A stretch of 43,824 nucleotides of DNA from an uncultured Bacteroidales bacterium (GTDB taxonomy: Bacteria > Bacteroidota > Bacteroidia > Bacteroidales > Barnesiellaceae): the NCBI GenBank assembly GCA_949298955.1, contig CASFYQ010000017.1, positions 1-43,824 on the forward strand, read 5' to 3'. This document shows positions 36,665-43,824 of the stretch, one piece after another. The notes beneath the pieces are model-generated. The model was not told the DNA's origin, searched no databases, and saw only the letters and a program-made list of their open reading frames with translations. A program made the translations under genes and the position numbers. Positions within the stretch are counted from its first letter, which is position 1; every line of letters begins with the position of its first letter.

Positions 36665-37523
36665 CGGTAATGTGTAAAAGTTCTTCACTCCAATTGTAGC
36701 TGAGCGGATTGATAGAGACTACTTTTGCTCCTATTTCCCGGGCGAACGATTCGGCCTGTTTGGCATCGAACTCCTGTTGGATAAAGATGACTTTCACCTG
36801 ATTTTCCTTGGCAACGTCGACGGCTTTTTTCAGGTAGAAGGCCGATGGCTCCTTTCCGTTGTATTCGAGGCTGAGCTGATGCAGTTGGTAGTCTTTGGCC
36901 AGGTAGCTGAGCGAGGGGTGGTAGATGGCAAACATGCTTCCTTTCACCGGGGCGAGTTTGCGGGTCATAATCGAGTCTACCCGGTTTATCTCGGCCAGCA
37001 GGGCTTTGTAGTTTTGCCGATAGATTTTCTTTCCGTCGGGGTCGAGGCTCACAAAGGCATCGTACATATTGCGGGCGATGATGCGCACGTTTTTGGGAGA
37101 ACTCCATGTGTGGGGGTCAGCATCGAAATGGTGGTGATGACGCTCCTCGTCGTTGTGATCGTGGGTACCCGAGAGAATGTCGATACCCTCCGAGGTGTCG
37201 AATATTTTCATTTGCGGGTTGTTCTGCTCCAACTTGTCCATCCAGGCCAATTCGAACCCGATGTGGCCTATCTTGAAATAGGCGATGCTTTTGCCGAGAT
37301 GTACGAGATGCGAGGGTGAGGGGTCGTAGGCCTCGGGATTGCTGCCCGGAGGCACGATGCAGTTTATGTCGAAGCGATCGCCGGCGATTTTCTCGGCAAA
37401 ATACTTTTGTGGCTGTATGGTTACAGTCACGATTTGGGGCGTTTTTTCTCCCGTAGAGCACGATACTGCCATGATGGCGAGCAGTATGTATGCACAATAT
37501 TTCAAAAAATGATGCTCTTTCAT
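36645..37523 (-). CDS. znuA: Zinc-type ABC transporter substrate-binding protein (ZnuA-like)
   Basis: 292 residues from ATG 37523 (MKEHHFLKYCAYILLAIM). The lipobox AVSC gives a lipoprotein. Cluster A-I binding protein: VTVTIQPQKYFAEKIAGD, then PPGSNPEAYDPSPSHLVHL, with metal His likely in the following helices. A His/Asp/Glu-rich loop (THDHNDEERHHHHFDADPH) at about residue 112 is the mark of zinc-specific ZnuA. C-terminal lobe holds YHPSLSYLAKDY and FIQQEFDAKQAE. The upstream frame to 37622 is not used: it would cover the promoter. Pairs with the ATPase gene. Confidence 0.9.
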   Translation of the reverse strand: MKEHHFLKYCAYILLAIMAVSCSTGEKTPQIVTVTIQPQKYFAEKIAGDRFDINCIVPPGSNPEAYDPSPSHLVHLGKSIAYFKIGHIGFELAWMDKLEQNNPQMKIFDTSEGIDILSGTHDHNDEERHHHHFDADPHTWSSPKNVRIIARNMYDAFVSLDPDGKKIYRQNYKALLAEINRVDSIMTRKLAPVKGSMFAIYHPSLSYLAKDYQLHQLSLEYNGKEPSAFYLKKAVDVAKENQVKVIFIQQEFDAKQAESFAREIGAKVVSINPLSYNWSEELLHITDAIAGE

Positions 37524-37557
37524 AATAAAACGTTTTGCCTCACGGCATATTTTTGTG

Positions 37558-37565
37558 CAAAAATA
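37558..37565 (-). promoter_or_regulatory. -7 promoter element for znuA-znuC
   Basis: Minus-strand TATTTTTG fits TAnnTTTG, 34 nt before the znuA ATG. No Zur-type operator is recognised. Confidence 0.55.
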
Positions 37566-37674
37566 GTATAAAAATATTAAGAATCCTTTTCTTGCCGTTG
37601 TTTTATGTATTAAAACCGGCATTTATTTTTGCCTGTGGTGTACCGGAGCGCAGGATTTCCGGTCATCGAGAACC

Positions 37675-38208
37675 TTATTTTACGCCGTAAACCCGGCTGT
37701 GAATGCGTGATACCACGGTGTCGAACACGTTGTCGAGATCGATTGCGCCATACGACATGAGATAGAGTTCCAGCGGATTGCGGTCGGGAGAGTAGGGTGG
37801 CTGGATATAGGGACGGGTGGAGAGGGTAAATCCCAGCCGCTCGTAAAAATGTATGCGTCGCCGGCTTAGGTCGTCGGTGGGCTTTTCCACTTCGAGCACG
37901 GCCGGTTTCCCAATCTGTTGCAGCAGGGTTGTCATGGCAATGGCTCCGTAGCCGGCCCCCCGGCAATGACTGTCGATGGCAAAGTGCTCCATGTAGATAA
38001 AGTCGCTCCATGACCAATAGGAGATGAACCCGACCGGTTTTTCCTGGTCGGCTATCATTACAATCTCGAAATCGTCATTCTCTCGAAGCAGACGCACCAC
38101 CTCGTCGAAATCCCGGCGCTCGTCTTGGGGAAAAGATTCGGTATAGATGCGCTCGATAAAATGGAGGGAGGCGATGTCGTCGGCATGTATTTGTGAAATT
38201 TGTATCAT
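37675..38208 (-). CDS. GNAT family N-acetyltransferase
   Basis: 177 residues with the GNAT fold. The middle has the acetyl-CoA motif with strand FIYMEHFAIDSHCRGAGYGAIAM (in two pieces: AIDSHCRGAGYG is the loop, about 75-86), followed by VLEVEKP and HFYERLGF, all usual in this family. Early part has SFPQDERRDFDEVVRLL. Substrate cannot be told. Downstream is the znuA promoter region; no shared operon is certain. A TATATTTG element is 23 nt upstream of its ATG. Confidence 0.88.
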   Translation of the reverse strand: MIQISQIHADDIASLHFIERIYTESFPQDERRDFDEVVRLLRENDDFEIVMIADQEKPVGFISYWSWSDFIYMEHFAIDSHCRGAGYGAIAMTTLLQQIGKPAVLEVEKPTDDLSRRRIHFYERLGFTLSTRPYIQPPYSPDRNPLELYLMSYGAIDLDNVFDTVVSRIHSRVYGVK

Positions 38209-38231
38209 AATCGGCAGGTAATAATTTGATA

Positions 38232-38239
38232 CAAATATA
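38232..38239 (-). promoter_or_regulatory. -7 promoter element for the GNAT gene
   Basis: Minus-strand TATATTTG, 23 nt upstream of the ATG at 38208. Confidence 0.55.
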
Positions 38240-38517
38240 ATAGATTAAAAGGAATCTTTAAAAAATATGCCTGTAAAGTTTTGTTTACAACTCTTTATTG
38301 CCGTGAAACAGGAGGTGTGGAGGGGTAATAAAATGAAAAGAGAGTCGCATGCAACCGTCTAATGTCCCTTTATATAGCGTGTTATCTTGTCGGTTGAAAT
38401 GAAAAATAGTTTCAAATCGTAACTTTTTCTGTCCCGGCAATCGGTCAAAAATCTTTAATAAGGCATGTCTTGTGCAAAATTAGCACTATAATTAGTCGAA
38501 AGCTGTAAATTTATTAC

Positions 38518-38525
38518 TACCTTTG
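38518..38525 (+). promoter_or_regulatory. -7 promoter element for the Lrp-family gene
   Basis: TACCTTTG, 45 nt before the ATG at 38571. No clear TTTG at -33, which would suit a regulated promoter. Confidence 0.6.
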
Positions 38526-38570
38526 TTCTCAGAATGATAAAACAGTTGTAAAAAATCGAAAAAAAGAATC

Positions 38571-39047
38571 ATGGGACATCATCAATTAGACGAATTGGAC
38601 TATAAAATTCTGAAACTTATTGCGGCCAATGCACGTATACCTTTCCTCGAAGTCGCACGGGAGTGCAATGTTTCGGGAGCTGCTATTCATCAGCGAGTAC
38701 AGAAATTGACCAATTTGGGTATTCTCAAAGGCTCGGAATATATCATTGACTCGAACAAAATCGGGTTTGAGACTTGTGCTTACATGGGCTTTTATCTCAA
38801 AAATCCGGGCGATTTCTCGCACGTGGTGGAGGAGTTGCACAAGATTCCCGAGGTGGTCGAATGCCATTTCACGACGGGACAATACGATATGTTCATCAAA
38901 CTGTTTGCCCGTAACAACCAGCATCTGCTCGAGATTATTCACACCAAGCTGCAACCTATCGGGCTGTCGCGCACCGAGACGTTGATTTCTTTCCGTGAGA
39001 TATTCAGACGCCAGCTTCCCATCGAAGAGGTGGAGAATATGGATTGA
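38571..39047 (+). CDS. Lrp/AsnC family transcriptional regulator
   Basis: 158 residues. The N-terminal winged helix-turn-helix (LDELDYKILKLIAANARIPF, then VSGAAIHQRVQKLTNLGILK) is followed by an RAM/ACT-like effector domain with VEELHKIPEVVECHFTTGQYDMFIKL. Such proteins form octamers, sense amino acids and wrap DNA. The 362-nt upstream region has palindromes that may be its operators. It is not next to amino-acid genes, so a global or self-regulating role is only inferred. Confidence 0.93.
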   Translation: MGHHQLDELDYKILKLIAANARIPFLEVARECNVSGAAIHQRVQKLTNLGILKGSEYIIDSNKIGFETCAYMGFYLKNPGDFSHVVEELHKIPEVVECHFTTGQYDMFIKLFARNNQHLLEIIHTKLQPIGLSRTETLISFREIFRRQLPIEEVENMD

Positions 39048-39086
39048 ACATGGCGACAGACAACAACTAAGGAAAAAGATACCTGT

Positions 39087-39135
39087 GGGCCCGGCTTGAA
39101 TCCCTTTTGCGGGAGACACGTCGGGTCCTGTTTTT
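39087..39135 (+). terminator. Hairpin with U-run before the IMPase gene
   Basis: Outer stem GGGCCCG (39087-39093) / CGGGTCC (39122-39128) with one G-U pair, inner stem TCCC/GGGA (39101-39104, 39111-39114), then TGTTTTT. The T-run ends at the ATG at 39136. It looks like a terminator for the Lrp gene or an attenuator for the next gene. Confidence 0.6.
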
Positions 39136-39942
39136 ATGAGGCAGAATATGGAAGATATGAATCAACTGCTTGCTTTTGCTCGGGCTTGTGCCCGGGAGGC
39201 GGGTAAGATACAGCTCTCTTATTTCAGGGGAACACACTTGAATATCGAGACCAAATTCAATCTGCACGATGTGGTGACGGTGGCCGACAAGGAGAGCGAG
39301 CGCTACCTCATCGGCGAGATTGCCAAAGCCTATCCCGGGCATGCCGTGTTGGGCGAGGAGAGCGGCATGCATGTGGGGCACAGCGATTATTGTTGGGTAA
39401 TCGACCCGCTCGACGGTACGACCAATTACAGTCAGGGCTTGCCGATATTTACGGTCTCGATAGCGTTGCAATATCGAGGAGAGACGGTGCTCGGGGTGGT
39501 CTATGCTCCCTATCTCGATGAACTATACGAGGCTTGTCGGGGTGCGGGAGCCAAGCTGAACGGTCGCCCCATACGGGTGTCGGGCAAGAGCGAGATGCCT
39601 CGCTCGGTGGTGGCTACGGGATTCCCCATCGACAAAGACCGTAACCCCGACAACAACCTCGACAACCTGGCCCGCATTCTCCCGCTTGTGCGAGGGGTGC
39701 GCCGCATGGGGTCGGCTGCTTACGACCTGTGCTGTGTGGCGGCGGGATTCTTCGACGGTTACTGGGAGTTTAATCTGCATGAGTGGGACGTCTGTGCCGG
39801 AATACTCATCGTGACCGAAGCCGGAGGTGTGGTACGGCCATTCCGCGACGACCGACACATCGCCATCGTGGCAGGCAACCCATCTGTGGTCGACCAACTG
39901 GCCTCACGGCTCTCCGACAAGCCGGGATGCGTCATGCCTTGA
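39136..39942 (+). CDS. Inositol monophosphatase family protein
   Basis: 268 residues from ATG 39136; ATGs at 39148 and 39157 are possible and may fit better, since a hairpin U-run touches the first. It is a magnesium-dependent sugar/inositol phosphatase: HDVVTVADKESE, LGEESG, DPLDGTTNYSQGLP (about 89-102) and the C-terminal EWDVCAGILIVTEAGG, which carry the metal-binding Asp/Glu and catalytic Thr. Bacterial members act on inositol-1-phosphate, PAP or other phosphates; substrate here is not clear. Cytoplasmic. It follows the Lrp-family gene by 88 nt. Confidence 0.9.
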   Translation: MRQNMEDMNQLLAFARACAREAGKIQLSYFRGTHLNIETKFNLHDVVTVADKESERYLIGEIAKAYPGHAVLGEESGMHVGHSDYCWVIDPLDGTTNYSQGLPIFTVSIALQYRGETVLGVVYAPYLDELYEACRGAGAKLNGRPIRVSGKSEMPRSVVATGFPIDKDRNPDNNLDNLARILPLVRGVRRMGSAAYDLCCVAAGFFDGYWEFNLHEWDVCAGILIVTEAGGVVRPFRDDRHIAIVAGNPSVVDQLASRLSDKPGCVMP

Positions 39943-39995
39943 ATGAAGACACGGTTTTTTTCGCCGGGCAGACAATTATCTTGCTGCTATTTTTG

Positions 39996-40003
39996 TACCT
40001 TTG
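39996..40003 (+). promoter_or_regulatory. -7 promoter element for trpS
   Basis: TACCTTTG, 83 nt before the trpS ATG. The 144-nt gap after the IMPase gene shows no terminator. Confidence 0.55.
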
Positions 40004-40086
40004 TCGGAAATGTATGCGGGCAAGGCATTTGGCCCTGTGAGTGCCGGAGTCCGAAATTGAAAAACGAATAAAACAGAGAACACTAT

Positions 40087-41145
40087 ATGAAAGAAGTTGT
40101 AGTTAGTGGAATACGTTCCACGGGAAATTTACATTTGGGAAACTATTACGGAGCACTGCGCAATTTTGTGAAGATGCAGGAAGAAGACAAGTACAACAGC
40201 TATTTCTTCATTGCCGACCTTCACGCTCTTACCACGCACCCCGACCCCAAAACGCTGCATGCCAATGTGCGTGATATCCTTTGCGAATATCTGGCTGCCG
40301 GGCTCGACCCCGAGAAATCGACCCTGTTTGTGCAGAGCGATGTGCCTGAAATTTCGGAAATGTATCTGTTGATGAACATGCACGTGGGCATAGGCGAGCT
40401 CATGCGTACAGCCTCTTTCAAGGATAAGGCCCGCAAGCAGTTGGGCATCAAGACCGACAACGAGGGCGACATCGAGCACGAGATTATCGGCAACAACTCC
40501 AACAAGCGGGTGAATGCCGGTTTGCTCACCTATCCCACGCTCATGGCGGTCGATATTCTTATCCAGCATGCCAACTACGTGCCGGTAGGCAAGGACCAGG
40601 AACAGCATTTGGAGCTGACGCGCCGCTTTGCCCGTCGTTTCAACTCGACCTATGGTGTCGAATATTTTGCCGAGCCGCAAAATTTCAATTTCGGTAGTGA
40701 TCCCATCAAGGTGCCGGGTCTCGACGGGTCGGGCAAGATGGGCAAGTCGGAGGGCAACTGTGTCTACCTTACCGACGACGAGAAGACTTTGCGCAAGAAA
40801 ATCATGCGGGCCGTGACCGACGAGGGTCCCCAGGTTCCCAATTCGCCCAAGGCCGAGCCGGTGGAAAACCTTTTCACGTTGCTCAAAATCGTATCTTCGC
40901 CCGATACGGTAGCCTATTTTGAAGAGAAATACAACACGTGCGAAATTCGTTACGGCGATTTGAAGAAACAGCTGGCCGAGGATATTCTCAAAGTGACCCT
41001 GCCTATTCGCGAACGGTTCTTCGAAATCCAAAGCGACGAGGCCTATCTGGCGCGCGTCGTGAAGATGGGAGCCGAGAAGGCTCGTGAGAATGCGTCGAAA
41101 ACCCTGCGTGAGGTACGTGAGATAATGGGCTTCAAACCGTTCTAA
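40087..41145 (+). CDS. trpS: Tryptophanyl-tRNA synthetase
   Basis: 352 residues, class Ic synthetase. The HIGH-type motif is in GNLHLGNYYGAL (about 13-24) and the KMSKS-type motif is KMGKS (about 217-221) followed by EGN. Charges tRNA-Trp, whose gene lies at 23040 in this window. Length is near the norm (330-350). A 16-nt gap separates it from the cation exporter gene, so the two are probably co-transcribed, an odd functional pairing. Confidence 0.96.
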   Translation: MKEVVVSGIRSTGNLHLGNYYGALRNFVKMQEEDKYNSYFFIADLHALTTHPDPKTLHANVRDILCEYLAAGLDPEKSTLFVQSDVPEISEMYLLMNMHVGIGELMRTASFKDKARKQLGIKTDNEGDIEHEIIGNNSNKRVNAGLLTYPTLMAVDILIQHANYVPVGKDQEQHLELTRRFARRFNSTYGVEYFAEPQNFNFGSDPIKVPGLDGSGKMGKSEGNCVYLTDDEKTLRKKIMRAVTDEGPQVPNSPKAEPVENLFTLLKIVSSPDTVAYFEEKYNTCEIRYGDLKKQLAEDILKVTLPIRERFFEIQSDEAYLARVVKMGAEKARENASKTLREVREIMGFKPF

Positions 41146-41161
41146 CAAGACTGATACCCTC

Positions 41162-42109
41162 ATGGAACATCATCATCACCATACACACCCGGCTCCCGAT
41201 TTACAGAAGCTCAACCGGTCGTTCATTATCGGCATTGTGCTGAATGTGGCCTTTGTGCTGGCCGAGGCGTGTGCCGGTTTTTATTATGATTCGTTGGCCT
41301 TGCTTTCCGATGCTGGGCATAACCTGAGCGATGTGGTGAGCCTTGTGCTGGCACTTTTTGCTCTGCGTCTTTCGCTGGCGAAACCCTCGTTGCAATATAC
41401 CTATGGCTATAAAAAAAGTACCGTGCTGGTGTCGTTGCTCAATGCGGCGATTCTTTTTCTGGCCGTGGCCGTGATTCTCTATGAGAGTATAGACAAACTG
41501 CGCCATCCGGCTCTGCTCGACGGCGGCGCCATTGCCTGGGTGGCTGCGCTGGGTATTGTGGTGAATGCTTTCACGGCCTATCTTTTCTTTGCCGACAAGT
41601 CGAAAGACCTCAATGTCAAAGGGGCTTATCTGCACATGGCGGCCGATACGCTGGTGTCGGTGGGAGTATTGGTGTCGGGTATTGTTATCCAATACACGGG
41701 TTGGAATGTAATCGACCCCATTATCGGTATCGTGGTGGGACTGGTGATTCTCTATTCGACCTGGCATTTGTTGCAGGAGAGTCTGCGCCTGGCTCTCGAC
41801 GGGGTGCCCGAGGGTATCGACATGCAGCGAGTGGAACAGATTCTTTCGTCCGACCCCGATGTAGTCAATGTGCATCACCTGCATGTGTGGGCCATCAGCA
41901 CCACGCAGACGGCTCTCACCGCCCACGTGGTGGTGGACGATATGGGGCGCATGCCCGAGGTGAAACATCGCCTGAAACATGCCCTGCGCAACTTGGGTAT
42001 CGAGCATGCCACTTTCGAGCTTGAACTCAAAGAGGAGCATTGCGACGGGCATTGTGATTGCTGCGACGAGCATACCGATTGCGATGACGACACGCAGCCC
42101 TATTTGTAG
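41162..42109 (+). CDS. Cation diffusion facilitator family exporter (zinc-type)
   Basis: 315 residues. A His-rich N-terminus (MEHHHHHTHP) is followed by six membrane segments. Metal-site motifs SLALLSDAGHNLSDVVS (segment 2, H/D) and GAYLHMAADTLVSVGV (segment 5, H/D) fit the HDxxD zinc site of CzcD/ZitB-type proteins. The C-terminal cytoplasmic domain has VNVHHLHVWAIS and ends in a Cys/His-rich tail HCDGHCDCCDEHTDC. It exports Zn2+ or similar ions in exchange for protons. A terminator follows. Confidence 0.93.
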   Translation: MEHHHHHTHPAPDLQKLNRSFIIGIVLNVAFVLAEACAGFYYDSLALLSDAGHNLSDVVSLVLALFALRLSLAKPSLQYTYGYKKSTVLVSLLNAAILFLAVAVILYESIDKLRHPALLDGGAIAWVAALGIVVNAFTAYLFFADKSKDLNVKGAYLHMAADTLVSVGVLVSGIVIQYTGWNVIDPIIGIVVGLVILYSTWHLLQESLRLALDGVPEGIDMQRVEQILSSDPDVVNVHHLHVWAISTTQTALTAHVVVDDMGRMPEVKHRLKHALRNLGIEHATFELELKEEHCDGHCDCCDEHTDCDDDTQPYL

Positions 42110-42134
42110 CGATAGAAAAAACGATAAGATTTCG

Positions 42135-42178
42135 GCGGGAGAGAAACGGGCGACAGCCCTTTTTCTCCCGCTTTCTTT
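42135..42178 (+). terminator. Terminator after the cation exporter
   Basis: GCGGGAGA (42135-42142) / TCTCCCGC (42164-42171) with an inner GGGC/GCCC stem, followed by TTTCTTTT. It lies between convergent genes. Confidence 0.8.
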
Positions 42179-42186
42179 TGGAGGTT

Positions 42187-43284
42187 TTACAGTTTGTAGA
42201 CTCCGCCCGGCAGCGCCTTGACCACACCTTTAAATTCCAACTCGACCAGCACCGACAGCAGTTGCGACAGCGGGCGGTTCATTTCGACGGTCATGCGGTT
42301 GATTTGACCTTCGCCCCGTTCTTTCAAGTAGTCGACCAGAGCCTGTTCCTCGTCGTTGAGGTCGGGGAAGAGCGAGCGTTGCACTGCCTGGTGCCGGGGA
42401 GCGCTCCAGCACATGGCTTCGATCAGGTCGTCGGCCGAGGTGATGAGGGCCGCCCGGTTGCGGCGAATCAGATGATTGCAGCCTGCCGACGAGTTGCGGT
42501 GAATATCGCCGGGCAGGGCAAAGACATCGCGGTGGTAACTCTCGGCAATGCCGGCAGTGATGAGGGCTCCCCCTTTCTCATGCGACTCGACGATGACCAC
42601 GGCATCGGCCAGCCCTGCCACAATGCGATTGCGGGCTACGAAAAAGGCCGGGTGCATGGCGTGGTAGCCGGGATATTCGGTGAGAAGCCCGCCGTGTGCC
42701 ACCATTTCGGCCGCCGTGTTGCGGTGACCGGCCGGATAGATGTGGTCAAGCCCGTGAGCCAACACGGCCACCGTGTCGAGACCTTGTTTCAAAGCTGCGC
42801 GGTGAGCACAGATGTCGATGCCGTAGGCCAGCCCGCTCACGATGACCAGTTGAGGGAAGGCGCCGGCCAGGTCGCGAATCATCGCCTCGCAGAAACTGCG
42901 CCCGTAGTCGGTAGCCCGGCGCGTACCCACCACGCTCACCACTTTGGCGGCGTTCAAGTCGGTTGTCCCCCGGTAGTAGAGCAGCGGTGGTGCATCGACA
43001 CAGTCGGCCAGCCGGTGCGGATAGGCCGGGTCGGTAAAGTAGAGCGGGGTAATGTGGCCCTTTTCGATAAAATCCATTTCCCGGCGCGCCTCTTGTAAGG
43101 CTGCATGCCGCACATCGTCCCGGAGTATGCGCTCCGTGATGCCGGTCAGTTTTTGCAACTGCGCCTCGGGCAGTTCGAAAAAATGGGTGAGGCATGTTAC
43201 CGTTTCGTGGATATGTTGAGCCAACGACTTGTTCATACCCTTGATGCGGGAGAGCGCGATACGGTATAGCAACTCTTGTTCCAT
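42187..43284 (-). CDS. dprA: DNA-protecting protein DprA
   Basis: 365 residues from ATG 43284 (MEQELLYRIALSRIKGMNKS). The N-terminal helical part is followed by the Rossmann-like domain (about 112-290) with VVSVVGTRRATDYGR, VSGLAYGIDICAH, FFVARNRIVAGL, GGALITA and FALPGDI, and a winged helix (about 310-365). DprA loads RecA on incoming single-stranded DNA during transformation. The frame is open to 43656 but overlaps the thioesterase gene. It starts 17 nt after that gene's stop, so co-transcription is likely. comF and recX, also DNA-processing genes, are in this window. Confidence 0.94.
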   Translation of the reverse strand: MEQELLYRIALSRIKGMNKSLAQHIHETVTCLTHFFELPEAQLQKLTGITERILRDDVRHAALQEARREMDFIEKGHITPLYFTDPAYPHRLADCVDAPPLLYYRGTTDLNAAKVVSVVGTRRATDYGRSFCEAMIRDLAGAFPQLVIVSGLAYGIDICAHRAALKQGLDTVAVLAHGLDHIYPAGHRNTAAEMVAHGGLLTEYPGYHAMHPAFFVARNRIVAGLADAVVIVESHEKGGALITAGIAESYHRDVFALPGDIHRNSSAGCNHLIRRNRAALITSADDLIEAMCWSAPRHQAVQRSLFPDLNDEEQALVDYLKERGEGQINRMTVEMNRPLSQLLSVLVELEFKGVVKALPGGVYKL

Positions 43285-43301
43285 GGCGTGCGAGGATAGG
43301 G

Positions 43302-43703
43302 TTATTGCAGGAAATGTTCGAAATAGGGGAGAAGCTCGTCGCCACGGGTAATGCGCCCGTTCGAGGTGCATACGGTCTCGACCACGGCCTTGATGCACAA
43401 TTCGCCCGAGACTTTGTAGATGTCCTGATAGAACACAAATTTGATTCCTTCGTGGCGCATATAGAGCTTGCTTACAAACCGATCGCGGCTGCGCAACGGC
43501 GATTTGTAATTGATTTCGATGCGATTCACTACCGGGTCGATGCCCCGTTCGCGCATCTCGACAAACGGGATTCCCGATGCGGCCAGGAACTCGTGGCGGG
43601 TATGCTCGAGATAATGCTGGTAGTTGGCGTTGTTGACGATACCTTCCATATCGCATTCGTAATCGCGCACTTGCATCTCCAGTTCAAAAATATATTGCGA
43701 CAT
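43302..43703 (-). CDS. Acyl-CoA thioesterase, hotdog fold (YbgC/FadM-like)
   Basis: 133 residues from ATG 43703 (MSQYIFELEMQVRDYECDME); the upstream ATG at 43730 overlaps the promoter. The hotdog family opening is a strand, then YECDMEGIVNNANYQHYLE, with the Asp near residue 17 in the usual catalytic position, and later RIEINYKSPLRSRDRFV. Hydrolyses acyl-CoA or 4-hydroxybenzoyl-CoA-type thioesters; the substrate is not told. Starts the run with dprA. A TAAGTTTG element is 24 nt upstream. Confidence 0.9.
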   Translation of the reverse strand: MSQYIFELEMQVRDYECDMEGIVNNANYQHYLEHTRHEFLAASGIPFVEMRERGIDPVVNRIEINYKSPLRSRDRFVSKLYMRHEGIKFVFYQDIYKVSGELCIKAVVETVCTSNGRITRGDELLPYFEHFLQ

Positions 43704-43727
43704 AATTCTTTCGGCATTTGTTCGGTG

Positions 43728-43735
43728 CAAACTTA
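43728..43735 (-). promoter_or_regulatory. -7 promoter element for the thioesterase-dprA run
   Basis: Minus-strand TAAGTTTG, matching TAnnTTTG, 24 nt before the ATG at 43703. The last bases of the window hold no other visible feature. Confidence 0.6.
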
Positions 43736-43824
43736 CGGAAAATCTATGGAAAAACCTCCGAAATTCGGCAGATTAACGCAATATAATCTGTGAATTAAGT
43801 AGTTAGGAGAAAATCGTGGAAGTT

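Larger units (their letters stand above)
38209..38570. other. Divergent regulatory region between GNAT and Lrp-family genes
   Basis: 362 nt, AT-rich. It holds -7 elements on each side, a TGTAAA/TTTACA inverted repeat (38272-38289) and a nested TTGAAA/TTTCAA repeat near 38393-38414. Lrp-family regulators often bind their own AT-rich promoter, so these are candidate operators. No ORF or RNA gene is recognised. Confidence 0.5.

Noticed and set aside
36665..36688. GTG start for the ABC ATPase
   Set aside because: The ATG at 36664 gives the expected family start and a shorter overlap with znuA.

Overview
The window is a chromosomal segment of a member of the Bacteroidales, roughly half G+C, probably near Barnesiellaceae/Porphyromonadaceae; genus cannot be fixed from sequence alone. 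Evidence: the gene order rpsU-xer-hpf-(tRNAs)-tuf-secE-nusG-rplKAJL-rpoBC, the uppS-bamA-ompH-ompH-murI block preceded by DUF6089- and DUF6242-like envelope genes, and many promoters of the Bacteroidetes type (TTTG about 19 nt upstream of TAnnTTTG). Strong Shine-Dalgarno sequences are mostly missing, with two clear exceptions (hpf and nusG).

Layout. 1-512 has no confident gene: a G-poor tract and a coding-like but interrupted segment, then a terminator. 513-677 holds tRNA-Leu and tRNA-Gly on the minus strand with a near-perfect promoter. 815-3851 is a minus-strand run (pyrE, SRPBCC protein, argH, Rieske-like lipoprotein). 3938-5959 is a second minus-strand run with overlapping genes (prmC, recX, comF), divergent from ribD (6063). 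7327-15706 is an envelope block on the plus strand: DUF6242-like lipoprotein, DUF6089-like barrel protein, uppS, bamA, two Skp/OmpH chaperones, murI and a small S4 RNA-binding protein. 15905-19522 (minus) carries a YeiH-type transporter, a gamma-carbonic-anhydrase-like protein and aminopeptidase P. 19861-34325 (plus) is the ribosome/RNA polymerase block. 34524-35991 is a translationally overlapping lipoprotein phosphoesterase and barrel-like protein. 36008-38208 (minus) is a zinc-type ABC pair (ATPase and His-rich binding protein, no permease) and a GNAT acetyltransferase. 38571-42109 (plus) has an Lrp/AsnC regulator, an inositol-phosphatase family enzyme, trpS and a His/Cys-rich cation-diffusion exporter. 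42187-43703 (minus) is dprA and a hotdog thioesterase.

How the genes work together. The central block makes the transcription and translation machinery: EF-Tu, SecE, NusG, four 50S proteins, RNA polymerase beta and beta', S21 and the hibernation factor HPF, with co-transcribed tRNAs and internal hairpins that probably set the ratio of ribosomal protein to polymerase mRNA. The envelope block links undecaprenyl carrier synthesis, outer-membrane protein assembly with periplasmic chaperones, and D-glutamate supply for peptidoglycan. The right end has a zinc-import/export flavour.

I see no CRISPR array, insertion sequence, prophage or obvious defence system. This is mostly core genome. The points most worth a second look are small: an altered Rieske-type ligand set, an S4 protein lacking a catalytic domain, SD-led hpf and nusG, a possibly leaderless phosphoesterase gene, several hairpins that may control start sites, and the unexplained first 400 bases.
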